A DNA stretch of 64,000 bases from an uncultured Mycoplasmatota bacterium (GTDB taxonomy: Bacteria > Bacillota_I > Bacilli_A > RF39 > UBA660), in NCBI GenBank assembly GCA_937944975.1, contig CALEBF010000014.1, positions 124,001-188,000 on the forward strand, written 5' to 3'. Below are positions 32,499-40,915 of this stretch, in pieces. The position numbers were made by a program, and so were the translations under genes. Each line of letters opens with the position of its first letter. The first letter of the stretch is position 1. The notes under the pieces were generated by a model, which was not told the DNA's origin, made no database searches, and saw nothing but the letters and a program-made list of their open reading frames with translations.

Positions 32499-35315
32499 AT
32501 GGATAAAATTATAGTAAAGGGAGCACGAGAAAATAATTTAAAAAATGTAAGTATCGAGCTTCCAAAAGATAAATTGATCGTCATGACAGGCGTCTCTGGT
32601 AGTGGAAAAAGTTCTCTTGCGTTTGATACGATTTATGCGGAAGGGCAACGGCGTTATGTAGAAAGTTTAAGTGCTTATGCGCGTCAATTTTTAGGAGGAA
32701 CAGAAAAGCCAGATGTCGATAGTATTGAAGGATTATCTCCAGCAATTAGTATCGATCAAAAGACGACGAATAAAAATCCGCGTAGTACGGTTGGAACGGT
32801 AACGGAGATTTATGATTATTTACGTTTGTTATACGCTCGTATTGGTGTTCCTTACTGTCCAATACATCATCGACCGATTACAAGTCAAAGTATCGAAGAG
32901 ATGGTAAACCAAATCTTGAAATTGGAAGAACGTACGAAAATTCGCATTTTAGCTCCTGTTGTACACGGAGAAAAGGGAACACATAAGGATTTGTTTGACC
33001 GGCTTCGCAAGGACGGATATGTTCGTGTAATCGCTGATAATACTGAACATGATTTATCGGAAGAGATCGAATTAGAGAAAAATAAGAAACACAATATTGA
33101 AGTTGTGATCGATCGCTTAATTATGAAAGAAGATATTCGCAGTAGATTATATGAATCGATCGAAACGGCGTGTAAATTAGCGCACGGAAAAGTTTTAATC
33201 GACGTCATTGGTGGAGAGCCTATTTTGATGAGTGAGAGCTATGCTTGTCCGGATTGTGACTTTTCTTTACCAGAGTTAGAACCTCGAATTTTCTCATTCA
33301 ATGCTCCATATGGGGCTTGCCCAGATTGCAAAGGGCTTGGAATTAAATTAAAAATTGATCCGGATTTCATTGTACCAAATAAAGATTTAAGTATTAGTGA
33401 AGGAGCAATTGTCGCTTTAAATATTAAAGACGAGAGTAATATCAACTATACAGAATTGTCAACTACCTGTGCATTTTATGGGATTGATATGAATGTTCCA
33501 GTACGTGAATTAAAGAAAAAAGACTTAGATATTATTCTTTATGGTTCTCCGGATCCGATTGAATTTCACTATGTATCAAAATCTGGAAATACGAGGAAGA
33601 CAACACGACCTTACGAGGGGGTTATCACAAATTTAGAACGTCGTTATATGGAGACAAAAAGTGGTTGGATTCGTGATTGGATTGAAAACTTTATGACTGA
33701 ACTTCCTTGTCCGACGTGTCATGGAGCTAGATTGGATGCCTCTGTTTTATCTGTATTAGTAGGAAAGAAAAATATCTATGAGATGACACAATTAAGTATT
33801 CGTGATTTATATGATTACTTGACAAATCTAAAATTAAGTAAAGAAAAAGAGGAGATTTCTCGTTTGATTTTAAAAGAGATTGAATCTAGGTTAAGCTTCT
33901 TAATTAACGTTGGGTTAGAATATCTTACACTCGATCGTAGTGCTGGAACGTTATCCGGAGGAGAAGCGCAGAGAATTCGTTTAGCAACGCAGATTGGATC
34001 ACGATTAACAGGAGTATTATACGTACTAGATGAACCAAGTATCGGGCTTCATCAGAGAGATAATAATCGCCTGATCAATTCTATGTTAGAAATGCGTGAT
34101 CTTGGAAATACATTGATTGTCGTAGAACACGATACCGATACGATGTTAGCTTGTGATTACTTAGTTGATATTGGACCTGCTGCAGGAGAACACGGTGGGG
34201 AGATAGTTGCACAAGGAACTCCTGAAGAGGTAATGAAAAATCCGAATAGTTTAACGGGAATGTATCTATCTGGAAAAAGAAAGATCGAAGTTCCGGAAAA
34301 ACGACGTAAGGGGAATAAGAAATTTATCGAAATTAAGGGAGCAAAAGAAAATAATCTTAAGAATATCAACGTGAAGATTCCACTAGGTACGTTTACTTGC
34401 GTAACGGGAGTATCTGGTAGTGGAAAGAGTAGTTTGATTAACGAAATCTTATATAAAGCTGTCGCATCTAATCTATACAAATCAAAAGAAAAGCCTGGGA
34501 AATTTAGAATGATTAAGGGATTAGAAAATATCGATAAAGTGATCGATATATCACAAACGCCAATAGGCAGAACACCGCGAAGTAATCCTGCAACGTATAC
34601 AGGAGTATTCGACGATATTCGTGAAGTGTTTACTCAGACGAAAGAAGCTAAGATGAGAGGATACGATAAAGGTAGATTCTCATTCAATGTCAAAGGAGGA
34701 CGCTGTGAAGCTTGTTGGGGAGATGGTGTCAAGAAAATTGAGATGCATTTCTTACCTGATGTTTACGTTCCTTGTGAAGTTTGTGGAGGAACGAGATACA
34801 ATCGTGAGACACTGGAAATCAAATACAAAGGAAAGAGCATTTACGATGTGTTAGAAATGCGTGTCGAAGAGGCAATCGAATTTTTCGAAAACATTCCAAA
34901 GGTAAAAGCAAAGTTACAAATGCTTGCAGATGTTGGATTATCTTATATCAAACTTGGTCAAAGTGCTCCTACTCTATCTGGTGGAGAAGCGGGAAGAGTA
35001 AAACTTGCAAAAGAGCTTCAAAAGAAGCCTACAGGGAAAAGTTTATTCATTTTAGATGAGCCAACAACGGGATTACATTCAGAAGATATTAAAAAACTAC
35101 TTGTAATTTTGCAAAGAATAGTGGATAATGGAGATACAGTAGTAGTCATAGAACACAACTTAGATGTCATTAAAGTTTCCGATTATATTATCGATCTAGG
35201 TCCAGAAGGAGGAAATATGGGTGGAGAAATCGTAGCGACTGGAACACCGGAAGAAGTCGCAGAGGTAAAAGAAAGTTATACGGGTCAATATTTAAGACCG
35301 TTATTGAAAGGGTGA
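32499..35315 (+). CDS. uvrA: excinuclease ABC subunit A
   Basis: 938 residues, full length. It has two ABC ATPase halves: Walker A GVSGSGKSSLAFDT and GVSGSGKSSLINE, signatures LSGGEAQRIRLA and LSGGEAGRVKLA, and zinc-binding Cys pairs CPDC/CPDC and CEACWGDG/CEVCGG. UvrA is the damage-recognition ATPase of nucleotide excision repair. The second signature carries GEAGR rather than the common GEAQR. uvrB is not in the window. The next gene begins 5 nt later. Confidence 0.97.
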   Translation: MDKIIVKGARENNLKNVSIELPKDKLIVMTGVSGSGKSSLAFDTIYAEGQRRYVESLSAYARQFLGGTEKPDVDSIEGLSPAISIDQKTTNKNPRSTVGTVTEIYDYLRLLYARIGVPYCPIHHRPITSQSIEEMVNQILKLEERTKIRILAPVVHGEKGTHKDLFDRLRKDGYVRVIADNTEHDLSEEIELEKNKKHNIEVVIDRLIMKEDIRSRLYESIETACKLAHGKVLIDVIGGEPILMSESYACPDCDFSLPELEPRIFSFNAPYGACPDCKGLGIKLKIDPDFIVPNKDLSISEGAIVALNIKDESNINYTELSTTCAFYGIDMNVPVRELKKKDLDIILYGSPDPIEFHYVSKSGNTRKTTRPYEGVITNLERRYMETKSGWIRDWIENFMTELPCPTCHGARLDASVLSVLVGKKNIYEMTQLSIRDLYDYLTNLKLSKEKEEISRLILKEIESRLSFLINVGLEYLTLDRSAGTLSGGEAQRIRLATQIGSRLTGVLYVLDEPSIGLHQRDNNRLINSMLEMRDLGNTLIVVEHDTDTMLACDYLVDIGPAAGEHGGEIVAQGTPEEVMKNPNSLTGMYLSGKRKIEVPEKRRKGNKKFIEIKGAKENNLKNINVKIPLGTFTCVTGVSGSGKSSLINEILYKAVASNLYKSKEKPGKFRMIKGLENIDKVIDISQTPIGRTPRSNPATYTGVFDDIREVFTQTKEAKMRGYDKGRFSFNVKGGRCEACWGDGVKKIEMHFLPDVYVPCEVCGGTRYNRETLEIKYKGKSIYDVLEMRVEEAIEFFENIPKVKAKLQMLADVGLSYIKLGQSAPTLSGGEAGRVKLAKELQKKPTGKSLFILDEPTTGLHSEDIKKLLVILQRIVDNGDTVVVIEHNLDVIKVSDYIIDLGPEGGNMGGEIVATGTPEEVAEVKESYTGQYLRPLLKG

Positions 35316-35320
35316 GAGGT

Positions 35321-35842
35321 ATGAAATTTAAGTATATTATGACGAGAGATATCGTAGAGAGATTGATGAAAGAATCATATATTCGTATGAATACATTTTA
35401 TTTATGTGTATATACAATTCTTTATTTAACGATTAGTATGAATTTGATTAAGTATAATTTAGGAATGGCATTCTTACTATATTTAATTGGATTTGTTATT
35501 CTGTTAGTCTTCCTCATTATCTTTAGTAAAATATTTATGAAAATGCATATGGCTAAAAGTGATAAACAGTCTAGCAAACGTTATGGAACCTTTGAATGTA
35601 CGATCGATAAAAATGGAATTTTGGAAATTTTGAATGGCGAAGAATCTATGACACATTGGGATCAAGTGACGAAAGTGGTCAATGCTCGTTATATGATTCT
35701 AGTTTATACGACGCGCAGTGGAATTACAGTACGCTATCGTAGAGCAAACTTCAAAGATAAAAAAGAGTACGATAAAGTTGTTGAGACGATTCAAAAATAT
35801 TGGAAAAAAGAGAAGGAAAGAAGAAAAAAAGAAGGAAAATAG
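35321..35842 (+). CDS. YcxB-like membrane protein
   Basis: 173 residues. Two adjacent membrane helices (roughly residues 21-70) are followed by a C-terminal beta-rich YcxB-like domain: KRYGTFECTIDKNGILEI, then HWDQVTKVVNARYMILVYTT. Function unknown. ATG 35321 is preceded by GTGAGAGGT overlapping the uvrA stop, so it is probably co-expressed with uvrA. Confidence 0.75.
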   Translation: MKFKYIMTRDIVERLMKESYIRMNTFYLCVYTILYLTISMNLIKYNLGMAFLLYLIGFVILLVFLIIFSKIFMKMHMAKSDKQSSKRYGTFECTIDKNGILEILNGEESMTHWDQVTKVVNARYMILVYTTRSGITVRYRRANFKDKKEYDKVVETIQKYWKKEKERRKKEGK

Positions 35843-35863
35843 AAGTTGTGCGACTTCTATTTT
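35837..35863 (+). terminator. intrinsic terminator after the uvrA unit
   Basis: AATAGAAGT/ACTTCTATT nine-bp stem containing the stop codon, then T residues. Confidence 0.8.
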
Positions 35864-35899
35864 TCATTGTGTGAGAATGTAAAAATAGAGTGGAAACAT

Positions 35900-35927
35900 T
35901 TGGTATCTTTTAAATTCATGATATAAT
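35900..35927 (+). promoter_or_regulatory. sigma-A promoter of deoD
   Basis: TTGGTA, 16-nt spacer, TATAAT (35922-35927), 23 nt before the start. Confidence 0.55.
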
Positions 35928-35950
35928 ACATAATATAAGGAGAGTGAAAT

Positions 35951-36655
35951 ATGACACCACATAATGAAGCAAAAAAAGAAGATATTGCGAAAACTGTGAT
36001 TATGCCTGGAGATCCACTCCGCGCTAAATTTATCGCAGATCACTATTTAAAAGACGCCGAACTTGTAAATCAGGTACGAGGAATGTATGCTTATACAGGA
36101 ACTTATAAAGGAAAGAAAATAACAGTCATGGCAAGTGGAATGGGAATGCCAAGTATGGGAATTTATTCGTATGAATTGTTTACAGAGTACGATGTTGATA
36201 CGATTATTCGCATTGGATCTTGTGGAGCTTATACGAAAGATCTTAATTTATATGATGTGATCATCGTCGATCATTGTTATTCAGAGTCGACTTATGCAAA
36301 GATGCAGGCAGGATCTATGGATAAAGTTTTGTATGGAACACCTGCTGTAAACGAGCATTTAAAAGAAGTTGCTAACAAGATGAATTTACCTGTGCATGTT
36401 GGGGCTGTTTATTCTAGCGATGTATTTTATTACGCTAAGCCATTAGATTACAAAAAGTTATACACAGAAAAAGGATGCCTGGCTGTGGAAATGGAGAGCT
36501 TCGCACTCTTTCAAAATGCGAAAGTCTGTGGAAAACAAGCTGCTTGTGTTTTAACCGTTTCCGATAATTTAGAAACAAAGGAAGAAACATCTAGCATAGA
36601 ACGACAAAAAAGTTTTACTAAAATGATGGAGTTAGTTTTAGAAAGTATCTTATAA
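35951..36655 (+). CDS. deoD: purine nucleoside phosphorylase DeoD type
   Basis: 234 residues. Hexameric DeoD family: VIMPGDPLRAKFIAD (phosphate site), ASGMGMPSMGIYSYEL, RIGSCGA, VEMESFALF (ribose site) and VSDNL, where Asp is the catalytic acid. It cleaves purine (deoxy)nucleosides with phosphate in salvage. Own promoter; the M16 peptidase pair starts 38 nt downstream. Confidence 0.95.
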   Translation: MTPHNEAKKEDIAKTVIMPGDPLRAKFIADHYLKDAELVNQVRGMYAYTGTYKGKKITVMASGMGMPSMGIYSYELFTEYDVDTIIRIGSCGAYTKDLNLYDVIIVDHCYSESTYAKMQAGSMDKVLYGTPAVNEHLKEVANKMNLPVHVGAVYSSDVFYYAKPLDYKKLYTEKGCLAVEMESFALFQNAKVCGKQAACVLTVSDNLETKEETSSIERQKSFTKMMELVLESIL

Positions 36656-36693
36656 AAACAAGAGTTTGACGTATACTAAAAAAGAGGTGACTT

Positions 36694-37977
36694 ATGGAAT
36701 ACAAAAAATATGAGCTTTTACCATATCACTTACACGTGATTCATACTGAAAAATTCAAGACGGTAACGATCAAAATTTGTCTGAAACGACCTCTCGTTCC
36801 CAAGGAAATTACGATTCGAAATTTACTTGGAAACGTTCTTTTAGAATCTACAGAAAAGCATCCATCTAGAAGATATATGGGAATGATGACGGAAAATTTG
36901 TATGGCTTTTCTTGTCAGATGGATACGTATCGTTCCGGAAATTACATGATGACGACGTTGTCCACTAGTTTTTTAGATGAGAAGTATACAGAACCAGGAA
37001 TGTTAAAAAAATCGATTCAATTTTTAATTGAAATTTTAAGTTGTCCAAATGTGCAAAAGGGAGCGTTTGATCAACATTCTTTTGATATATGTAAAGAAGG
37101 ATTGAGGGTAGCAATCGAGTCATATGACGAAAATCCAGCGAGATATGCGAAACGTAGATTATTACAATCGATGGATGAGAATGCAACGTATGCTTGTATG
37201 CCTTGTGGAACACTTGAAGATTTAGAAAAGATTACGCCACAAAGTTTATATGAATATTATGAAAGCGTTATGAAGAGCGACTTAGTCGATATATTTGTAT
37301 GTGGTAATGTGAATGGCGAAGAATTAAAGAATATGCTTTTATCTGAGTTTCATATCAAGACGATTAAGAAACCAGGAAAGAACCATATGATTACGCATAA
37401 CAAATATCGAAAAAGATGCAAAATTACAAAAGAGTCGCGAGATATTACACAGAGTATTTTAATGATAGGCTGTAAACTCGATCATCCGACCGAGTATGAG
37501 CGTAAGTATGTCATGGGTCTTTACAATCATCTTCTCGGCGGTGGTGGAGATTCGAGATTGTATCAAACAGTTCGAGAGAAACATTCTTTGTGTTATAGTA
37601 TTTATTCTTCTGCAAGTGGTGTAGATAACTTACTTTATATCCAAGCAGGAATCGATAAAGAGCGTTTCAAAAAAACGACGGAACTGATTCGCAAGGAAAT
37701 GAAAAAAATTGCACTTGGAGATGTAAAAGAAGAAGAAATAGAAAAATATATCACGATGTATCTAGCTAGTTGTAAGGAAATAGAAGATTCTCCAAACGAT
37801 CTGATTTCACTCGCGATGGCGCAAGAATACTTACATAATGATCCACTGGAAGTCAAAGAAAAAGAAGTGTTAAAACTTACGAAAGAAATGGTTGTGGAGT
37901 TTGCTTCAAAAGTAAAACTAGATACCATTTATCTATTGGAAGGAGAGAAGTCTCATGAAGAAACGATCACTCAATAA
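36694..37977 (+). CDS. ymfF: M16 family protein, inactive partner subunit (YmfF-like)
   Basis: 427 residues. M16 (pitrilysin) fold, but the zinc motif HxxEH is missing from the expected N-terminal position (the region reads LLGNVLLESTEKHPS). The C-terminal M16 motif LGGGGDSRLYQTVREKHSLCYS is intact and normally shapes the partner's active site. Such protein pairs work as heterodimers, as with YmfF/YmfH in Bacillus. Overlaps ymfH by 23 nt. Confidence 0.85.
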   Translation: MEYKKYELLPYHLHVIHTEKFKTVTIKICLKRPLVPKEITIRNLLGNVLLESTEKHPSRRYMGMMTENLYGFSCQMDTYRSGNYMMTTLSTSFLDEKYTEPGMLKKSIQFLIEILSCPNVQKGAFDQHSFDICKEGLRVAIESYDENPARYAKRRLLQSMDENATYACMPCGTLEDLEKITPQSLYEYYESVMKSDLVDIFVCGNVNGEELKNMLLSEFHIKTIKKPGKNHMITHNKYRKRCKITKESRDITQSILMIGCKLDHPTEYERKYVMGLYNHLLGGGGDSRLYQTVREKHSLCYSIYSSASGVDNLLYIQAGIDKERFKKTTELIRKEMKKIALGDVKEEEIEKYITMYLASCKEIEDSPNDLISLAMAQEYLHNDPLEVKEKEVLKLTKEMVVEFASKVKLDTIYLLEGEKSHEETITQ

Positions 37978-39241
37978 TTTAGATTTGACAGTTTATGAAG
38001 AGACGCTTTCCAATGGGTTAAGAGTATATGTAATTCCAAAAGAAAATGGAAATGGAATATACGCAACCTTTTCTACGAACTTCGGTTCGAACGTAGAAGA
38101 ATTTAGTGTCAACGGAAAGAAAAAGATGTGCAAGGTTCCATTAGGTGTTGCTCATTTTTTGGAACATCAAATGTTTGAACAGGAGGATGGAGTCGATCCA
38201 ATGAAGTTTTTCGAAGATCGAGGTGCCATGACGAATGCATATACATCTAATACGAAAACGACATATTTATTTTCTGGGCCAGATCATTTTAAAGAAAATA
38301 TCAACTATCTATTAGATTTTGTACAGAATCCATATATGACAGATGAAACAGTCGAAAAGGAAAAAGGAATTATCATTCAAGAATTGGGAATGTATGAAAA
38401 TAATCCATATTTTAAATTGCGAAGCGGAAGTTTACTACAGACGTTTGTAAAACATCCGGTCCGATATAATATTGGTGGTACAGTAGAATCTGTAAAGAAA
38501 ACGACACGAAAAGATTTATACCAATGTTATCATACATTTTATCATCCTACGAATATGTTCGTCGTCGTCTCTGGAAATGTCGATTCAAAAGAAGTGATTG
38601 CGATTATTATGAACAACCAAGAAGAGAAAGAACAAAAAGAAGTGCCTAAAATTACCTATAAAAAATATAATGAACCGGATCAATGTAAAAAAGAGTTTGG
38701 AAAGATCGAAATGGATATTACAATTCCAAAGATTTCGCTCAATTATAAAATGAATATATCACGCATGAAAGATTTGGATTTGCGCAGGTTCTTAATTTAC
38801 ATGGATATTCTATTTAACGTAAAGTTTGGAACGACTTCATTGTTCCACGAGAAGATGTTAAAGGAAGGAATTTTAACAGAGGAGTTGGATGTTGCAAGTG
38901 TACGAACGGATCAACATATCGTCTATATGATGTCTGCTGAGACCAAATACCCGGATCTATTGTTGAAAGCGATCAAGGAAGAATTAGAAGATCTCGAAAT
39001 AGAAAAAGAAGAGCTAGAACGTAAGAAGCGAGTTTACTGGAGTTCTTATGTTTATATGACAGATGATATACGAGCAATCAACGGAAAAGTGATGGGAAAT
39101 ATCAACATGTATGGATACGTGATAGATGACGATTACGATGAGATCAAGAGTCTCAATTTATTAGAGATGAAAAAATATTTGAAAGTTGCAAACTTTAACC
39201 ATTGTAATGTGTTTATGATTGAACCTCAAAGTAAAAAGTAA
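37955..39241 (+). CDS. ymfH: M16 family zinc peptidase, active subunit (YmfH-like)
   Basis: 428 residues. The active-site motif HFLEH (HxxEH) lies in VAHFLEHQMFE near residue 70, with downstream glutamate EKEKGIIIQELGMYENNP as third zinc ligand. It forms the catalytic half of a heterodimer with the preceding gene. The Shine-Dalgarno AGGAGAG lies inside the upstream gene. Physiological substrates of this pair are unclear. A terminator follows. Confidence 0.9.
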   Translation: MKKRSLNNLDLTVYEETLSNGLRVYVIPKENGNGIYATFSTNFGSNVEEFSVNGKKKMCKVPLGVAHFLEHQMFEQEDGVDPMKFFEDRGAMTNAYTSNTKTTYLFSGPDHFKENINYLLDFVQNPYMTDETVEKEKGIIIQELGMYENNPYFKLRSGSLLQTFVKHPVRYNIGGTVESVKKTTRKDLYQCYHTFYHPTNMFVVVSGNVDSKEVIAIIMNNQEEKEQKEVPKITYKKYNEPDQCKKEFGKIEMDITIPKISLNYKMNISRMKDLDLRRFLIYMDILFNVKFGTTSLFHEKMLKEGILTEELDVASVRTDQHIVYMMSAETKYPDLLLKAIKEELEDLEIEKEELERKKRVYWSSYVYMTDDIRAINGKVMGNINMYGYVIDDDYDEIKSLNLLEMKKYLKVANFNHCNVFMIEPQSKK

Positions 39242-39267
39242 AAAAGGTTTCGGTTGAAATCTTTTTT
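39242..39267 (+). terminator. intrinsic terminator after ymfH
   Basis: AAAAGGTTTC/GAAATCTTTT ten-bp stem with one G-U pair, T tract. Confidence 0.75.
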
Positions 39268-39303
39268 ATTTTCCTTTATAATGAAATTAGGATAGGTGAG
39301 CTT

Positions 39304-39654
39304 ATGAAAAAAGGATTTACACTAATTGAATTGATGGCTGTCGTGATCGTTCTTGGGGTTTTAGCACTGTTCGTTGTCCCGACGATTGATAAGACGATGA
39401 AACAAATTCGTGAAGATGGTTATGAAGAGCAAATTAACAATATTAAAACAGCTGCAAAAAATTGGGGAGCTGACCATATATCAGAATTGCCAGCGGTTGG
39501 TGAAGATCTCTATATTACATTATTAGATTTAAAACAAGCTGGACTTGTCGATAAAGATATTACAAACCCTAAAACAAAGGAAAAGTTTCCAGATGATTTA
39601 CAAATTAAGATTACAAATGATAATGGAAAAATTAAATATGAAGTGGTAGATTAA
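39304..39654 (+). CDS. prepilin-like protein (type IV pilin/pseudopilin N-terminus), small
   Basis: 116 residues. Prepilin leader and methylation motif KKGFTLIELMAVVIVLGVLA with cleavage after Gly4 and Glu at mature position 5, then a short globular part (AAKNWGADHISELP, LDLKQAGLVDKDI). The globular part is clearly related to the pilin domains of the proteins starting at 45602 and 48864. Stand-alone gene; the prepilin peptidase and assembly ATPase are not in this window. AGGTGAG precedes the start. Confidence 0.9.
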   Translation: MKKGFTLIELMAVVIVLGVLALFVVPTIDKTMKQIREDGYEEQINNIKTAAKNWGADHISELPAVGEDLYITLLDLKQAGLVDKDITNPKTKEKFPDDLQIKITNDNGKIKYEVVD

Positions 39655-39702
39655 AGGAAAAGAGGAAAAATATAAAAAAGGATTTCTTTTTTCTTTTTTT
39701 TG

Positions 39703-39711
39703 TGGTAAAAT
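39703..39711 (+). promoter_or_regulatory. extended -10 promoter of sepF
   Basis: TGGTAAAAT (TGnTAAAAT), 45 nt before the sepF start. Confidence 0.45.
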
Positions 39712-39755
39712 GAAGTATAGTAAAGTGCAGGGTAGCGCACAAAGGAGGAAAAAAA

Positions 39756-40169
39756 GTGGGACTAAATTTAAAAAAATGGTTAAATGATGGTGATGATGCA
39801 TATACAAATAGTGGGAGTGGAGATGAATACTACAACCTAAAACCAGAAGAAGCATTAAGTGAAAATGATGGTGGAACAAAAATGATTTTATTAGAACCAC
39901 GTGCTTATTCTGAGTCTCAACAAATTGTCGATCATTTAAAAAATAGAAATACTGTCGTTGTCAATTTGAAGAGAGTTACGAGTGATCAAGCAAAACGTAT
40001 TGTCGACTTTTTAAGTGGTACAATTTATGCGATCGGTGGAGATTTGCAGAAAATTGGTGGTGGAATTTTCCTTTGTACGCCAAATAATGTAAATGTTCAA
40101 GGTAAAATTACAGAAGAGACAGATGGAAAAGATATATACGATAATGACGATATCAATGCAGACTGGTAA
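39756..40169 (+). CDS. sepF: cell division protein SepF
   Basis: 137 residues. N-terminal membrane-binding amphipathic helix (GLNLKKWLN), acidic linker, then the SepF core (MILLEPRAYSESQQIVDHLK, VVVNLKRV, RIVDFLSGTIYAIGG). It links FtsZ filaments to the membrane. GTG start with AGGAGG. Placed just before divIVA and ileS as in the conserved ylm cluster, but ylmE, ylmG and ylmH are absent here. Confidence 0.93.
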   Translation: MGLNLKKWLNDGDDAYTNSGSGDEYYNLKPEEALSENDGGTKMILLEPRAYSESQQIVDHLKNRNTVVVNLKRVTSDQAKRIVDFLSGTIYAIGGDLQKIGGGIFLCTPNNVNVQGKITEETDGKDIYDNDDINADW

Positions 40170-40232
40170 AAAAAGATTGAAATGAGAAAAATAGTGTGTT
40201 ACAATATGGCGTAACACCGAGAGGTGATGAGA

Positions 40233-40691
40233 GTGGAAAAATTTAATCGAACACTTCGTGGTTACGATCCTGTTGAGGTTAATCGCTTTCTCGATCAAGT
40301 AATTAGCCAGGTAGAGGGGTTAATTAAAGAGTTAAAAGTTAAGAATACACGCATCGCTGAGTTAGAGGCAATCGAGCAAGAAAATAAACGATTACGACAG
40401 AAGATTGAACAATACGAAAAGACAGAAGAAACGCTTAATAGAGCGATTATTATGGCGCAGAAGACTTCTGATCAGATGCGAATGAGTGCACGTCAGGAGA
40501 GCGAAGCAATGATTAACGAAGCAAGACAAAATGCGAATCGTATTGTCAACGATGCTCTATTAAAGGCAGAAAGAGCACAGGATGAAGCCGATATGCTAAA
40601 ACGTAATGTCACTATTTTCAAACGTCGTTTAAGAGATATCGTAGAGGCACAACTAGAAGTTGTGGAAGATATAGAAAAAATTGATTTTTAA
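40233..40691 (+). CDS. divIVA: DivIVA-family cell division/polarity protein
   Basis: 152 residues. N-terminal DivIVA membrane-targeting domain (FNRTLRGYDPVEVNRFLDQV) followed by a long coiled coil. Binds curved membrane at poles and division sites. GTG 40233 is chosen because AGAGGTGA is 7 nt upstream; ATG 40227 would leave no spacing. Downstream is the ileS T-box leader. Confidence 0.9.
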   Translation: MEKFNRTLRGYDPVEVNRFLDQVISQVEGLIKELKVKNTRIAELEAIEQENKRLRQKIEQYEKTEETLNRAIIMAQKTSDQMRMSARQESEAMINEARQNANRIVNDALLKAERAQDEADMLKRNVTIFKRRLRDIVEAQLEVVEDIEKIDF

Positions 40692-40696
40692 AGAAC

Positions 40697-40897
40697 ATGT
40701 GAAAGAGACGTTATAAAATGGAATTGATAGAGAGTCTATGGTTGGTGGAAATAGATATGAAAGTTTTATAAAGATCACTCTGGATGTTTCTTTTGGATAA
40801 GAAAAGAACGGTAACGCGTTATAGTTTTGAGTGTATACATATAAATTAAGGTGGTACCGCGGGTAAAACTCGTCCTTAGCAGGATGAGTTTTTTTAT
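40697..40897 (+). promoter_or_regulatory. T-box riboswitch controlling ileS
   Basis: Conserved T-box AAGGTGGTACCGCG at 40848-40861, followed by a terminator hairpin (AACTCGTCCT/AGGATGAGTT, T tract to about 40895). Stem I contains GGTTGGTGGAA flanked by TCTAT/ATAGA, and the specifier position reads ATC (40774-40776, before ACTCT), an isoleucine codon. Uncharged tRNA-Ile should stabilise the antiterminator and switch ileS on. Confidence 0.93.
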
Positions 40898-40915
40898 TTG
40901 ATAGGAGGAGAGAAT

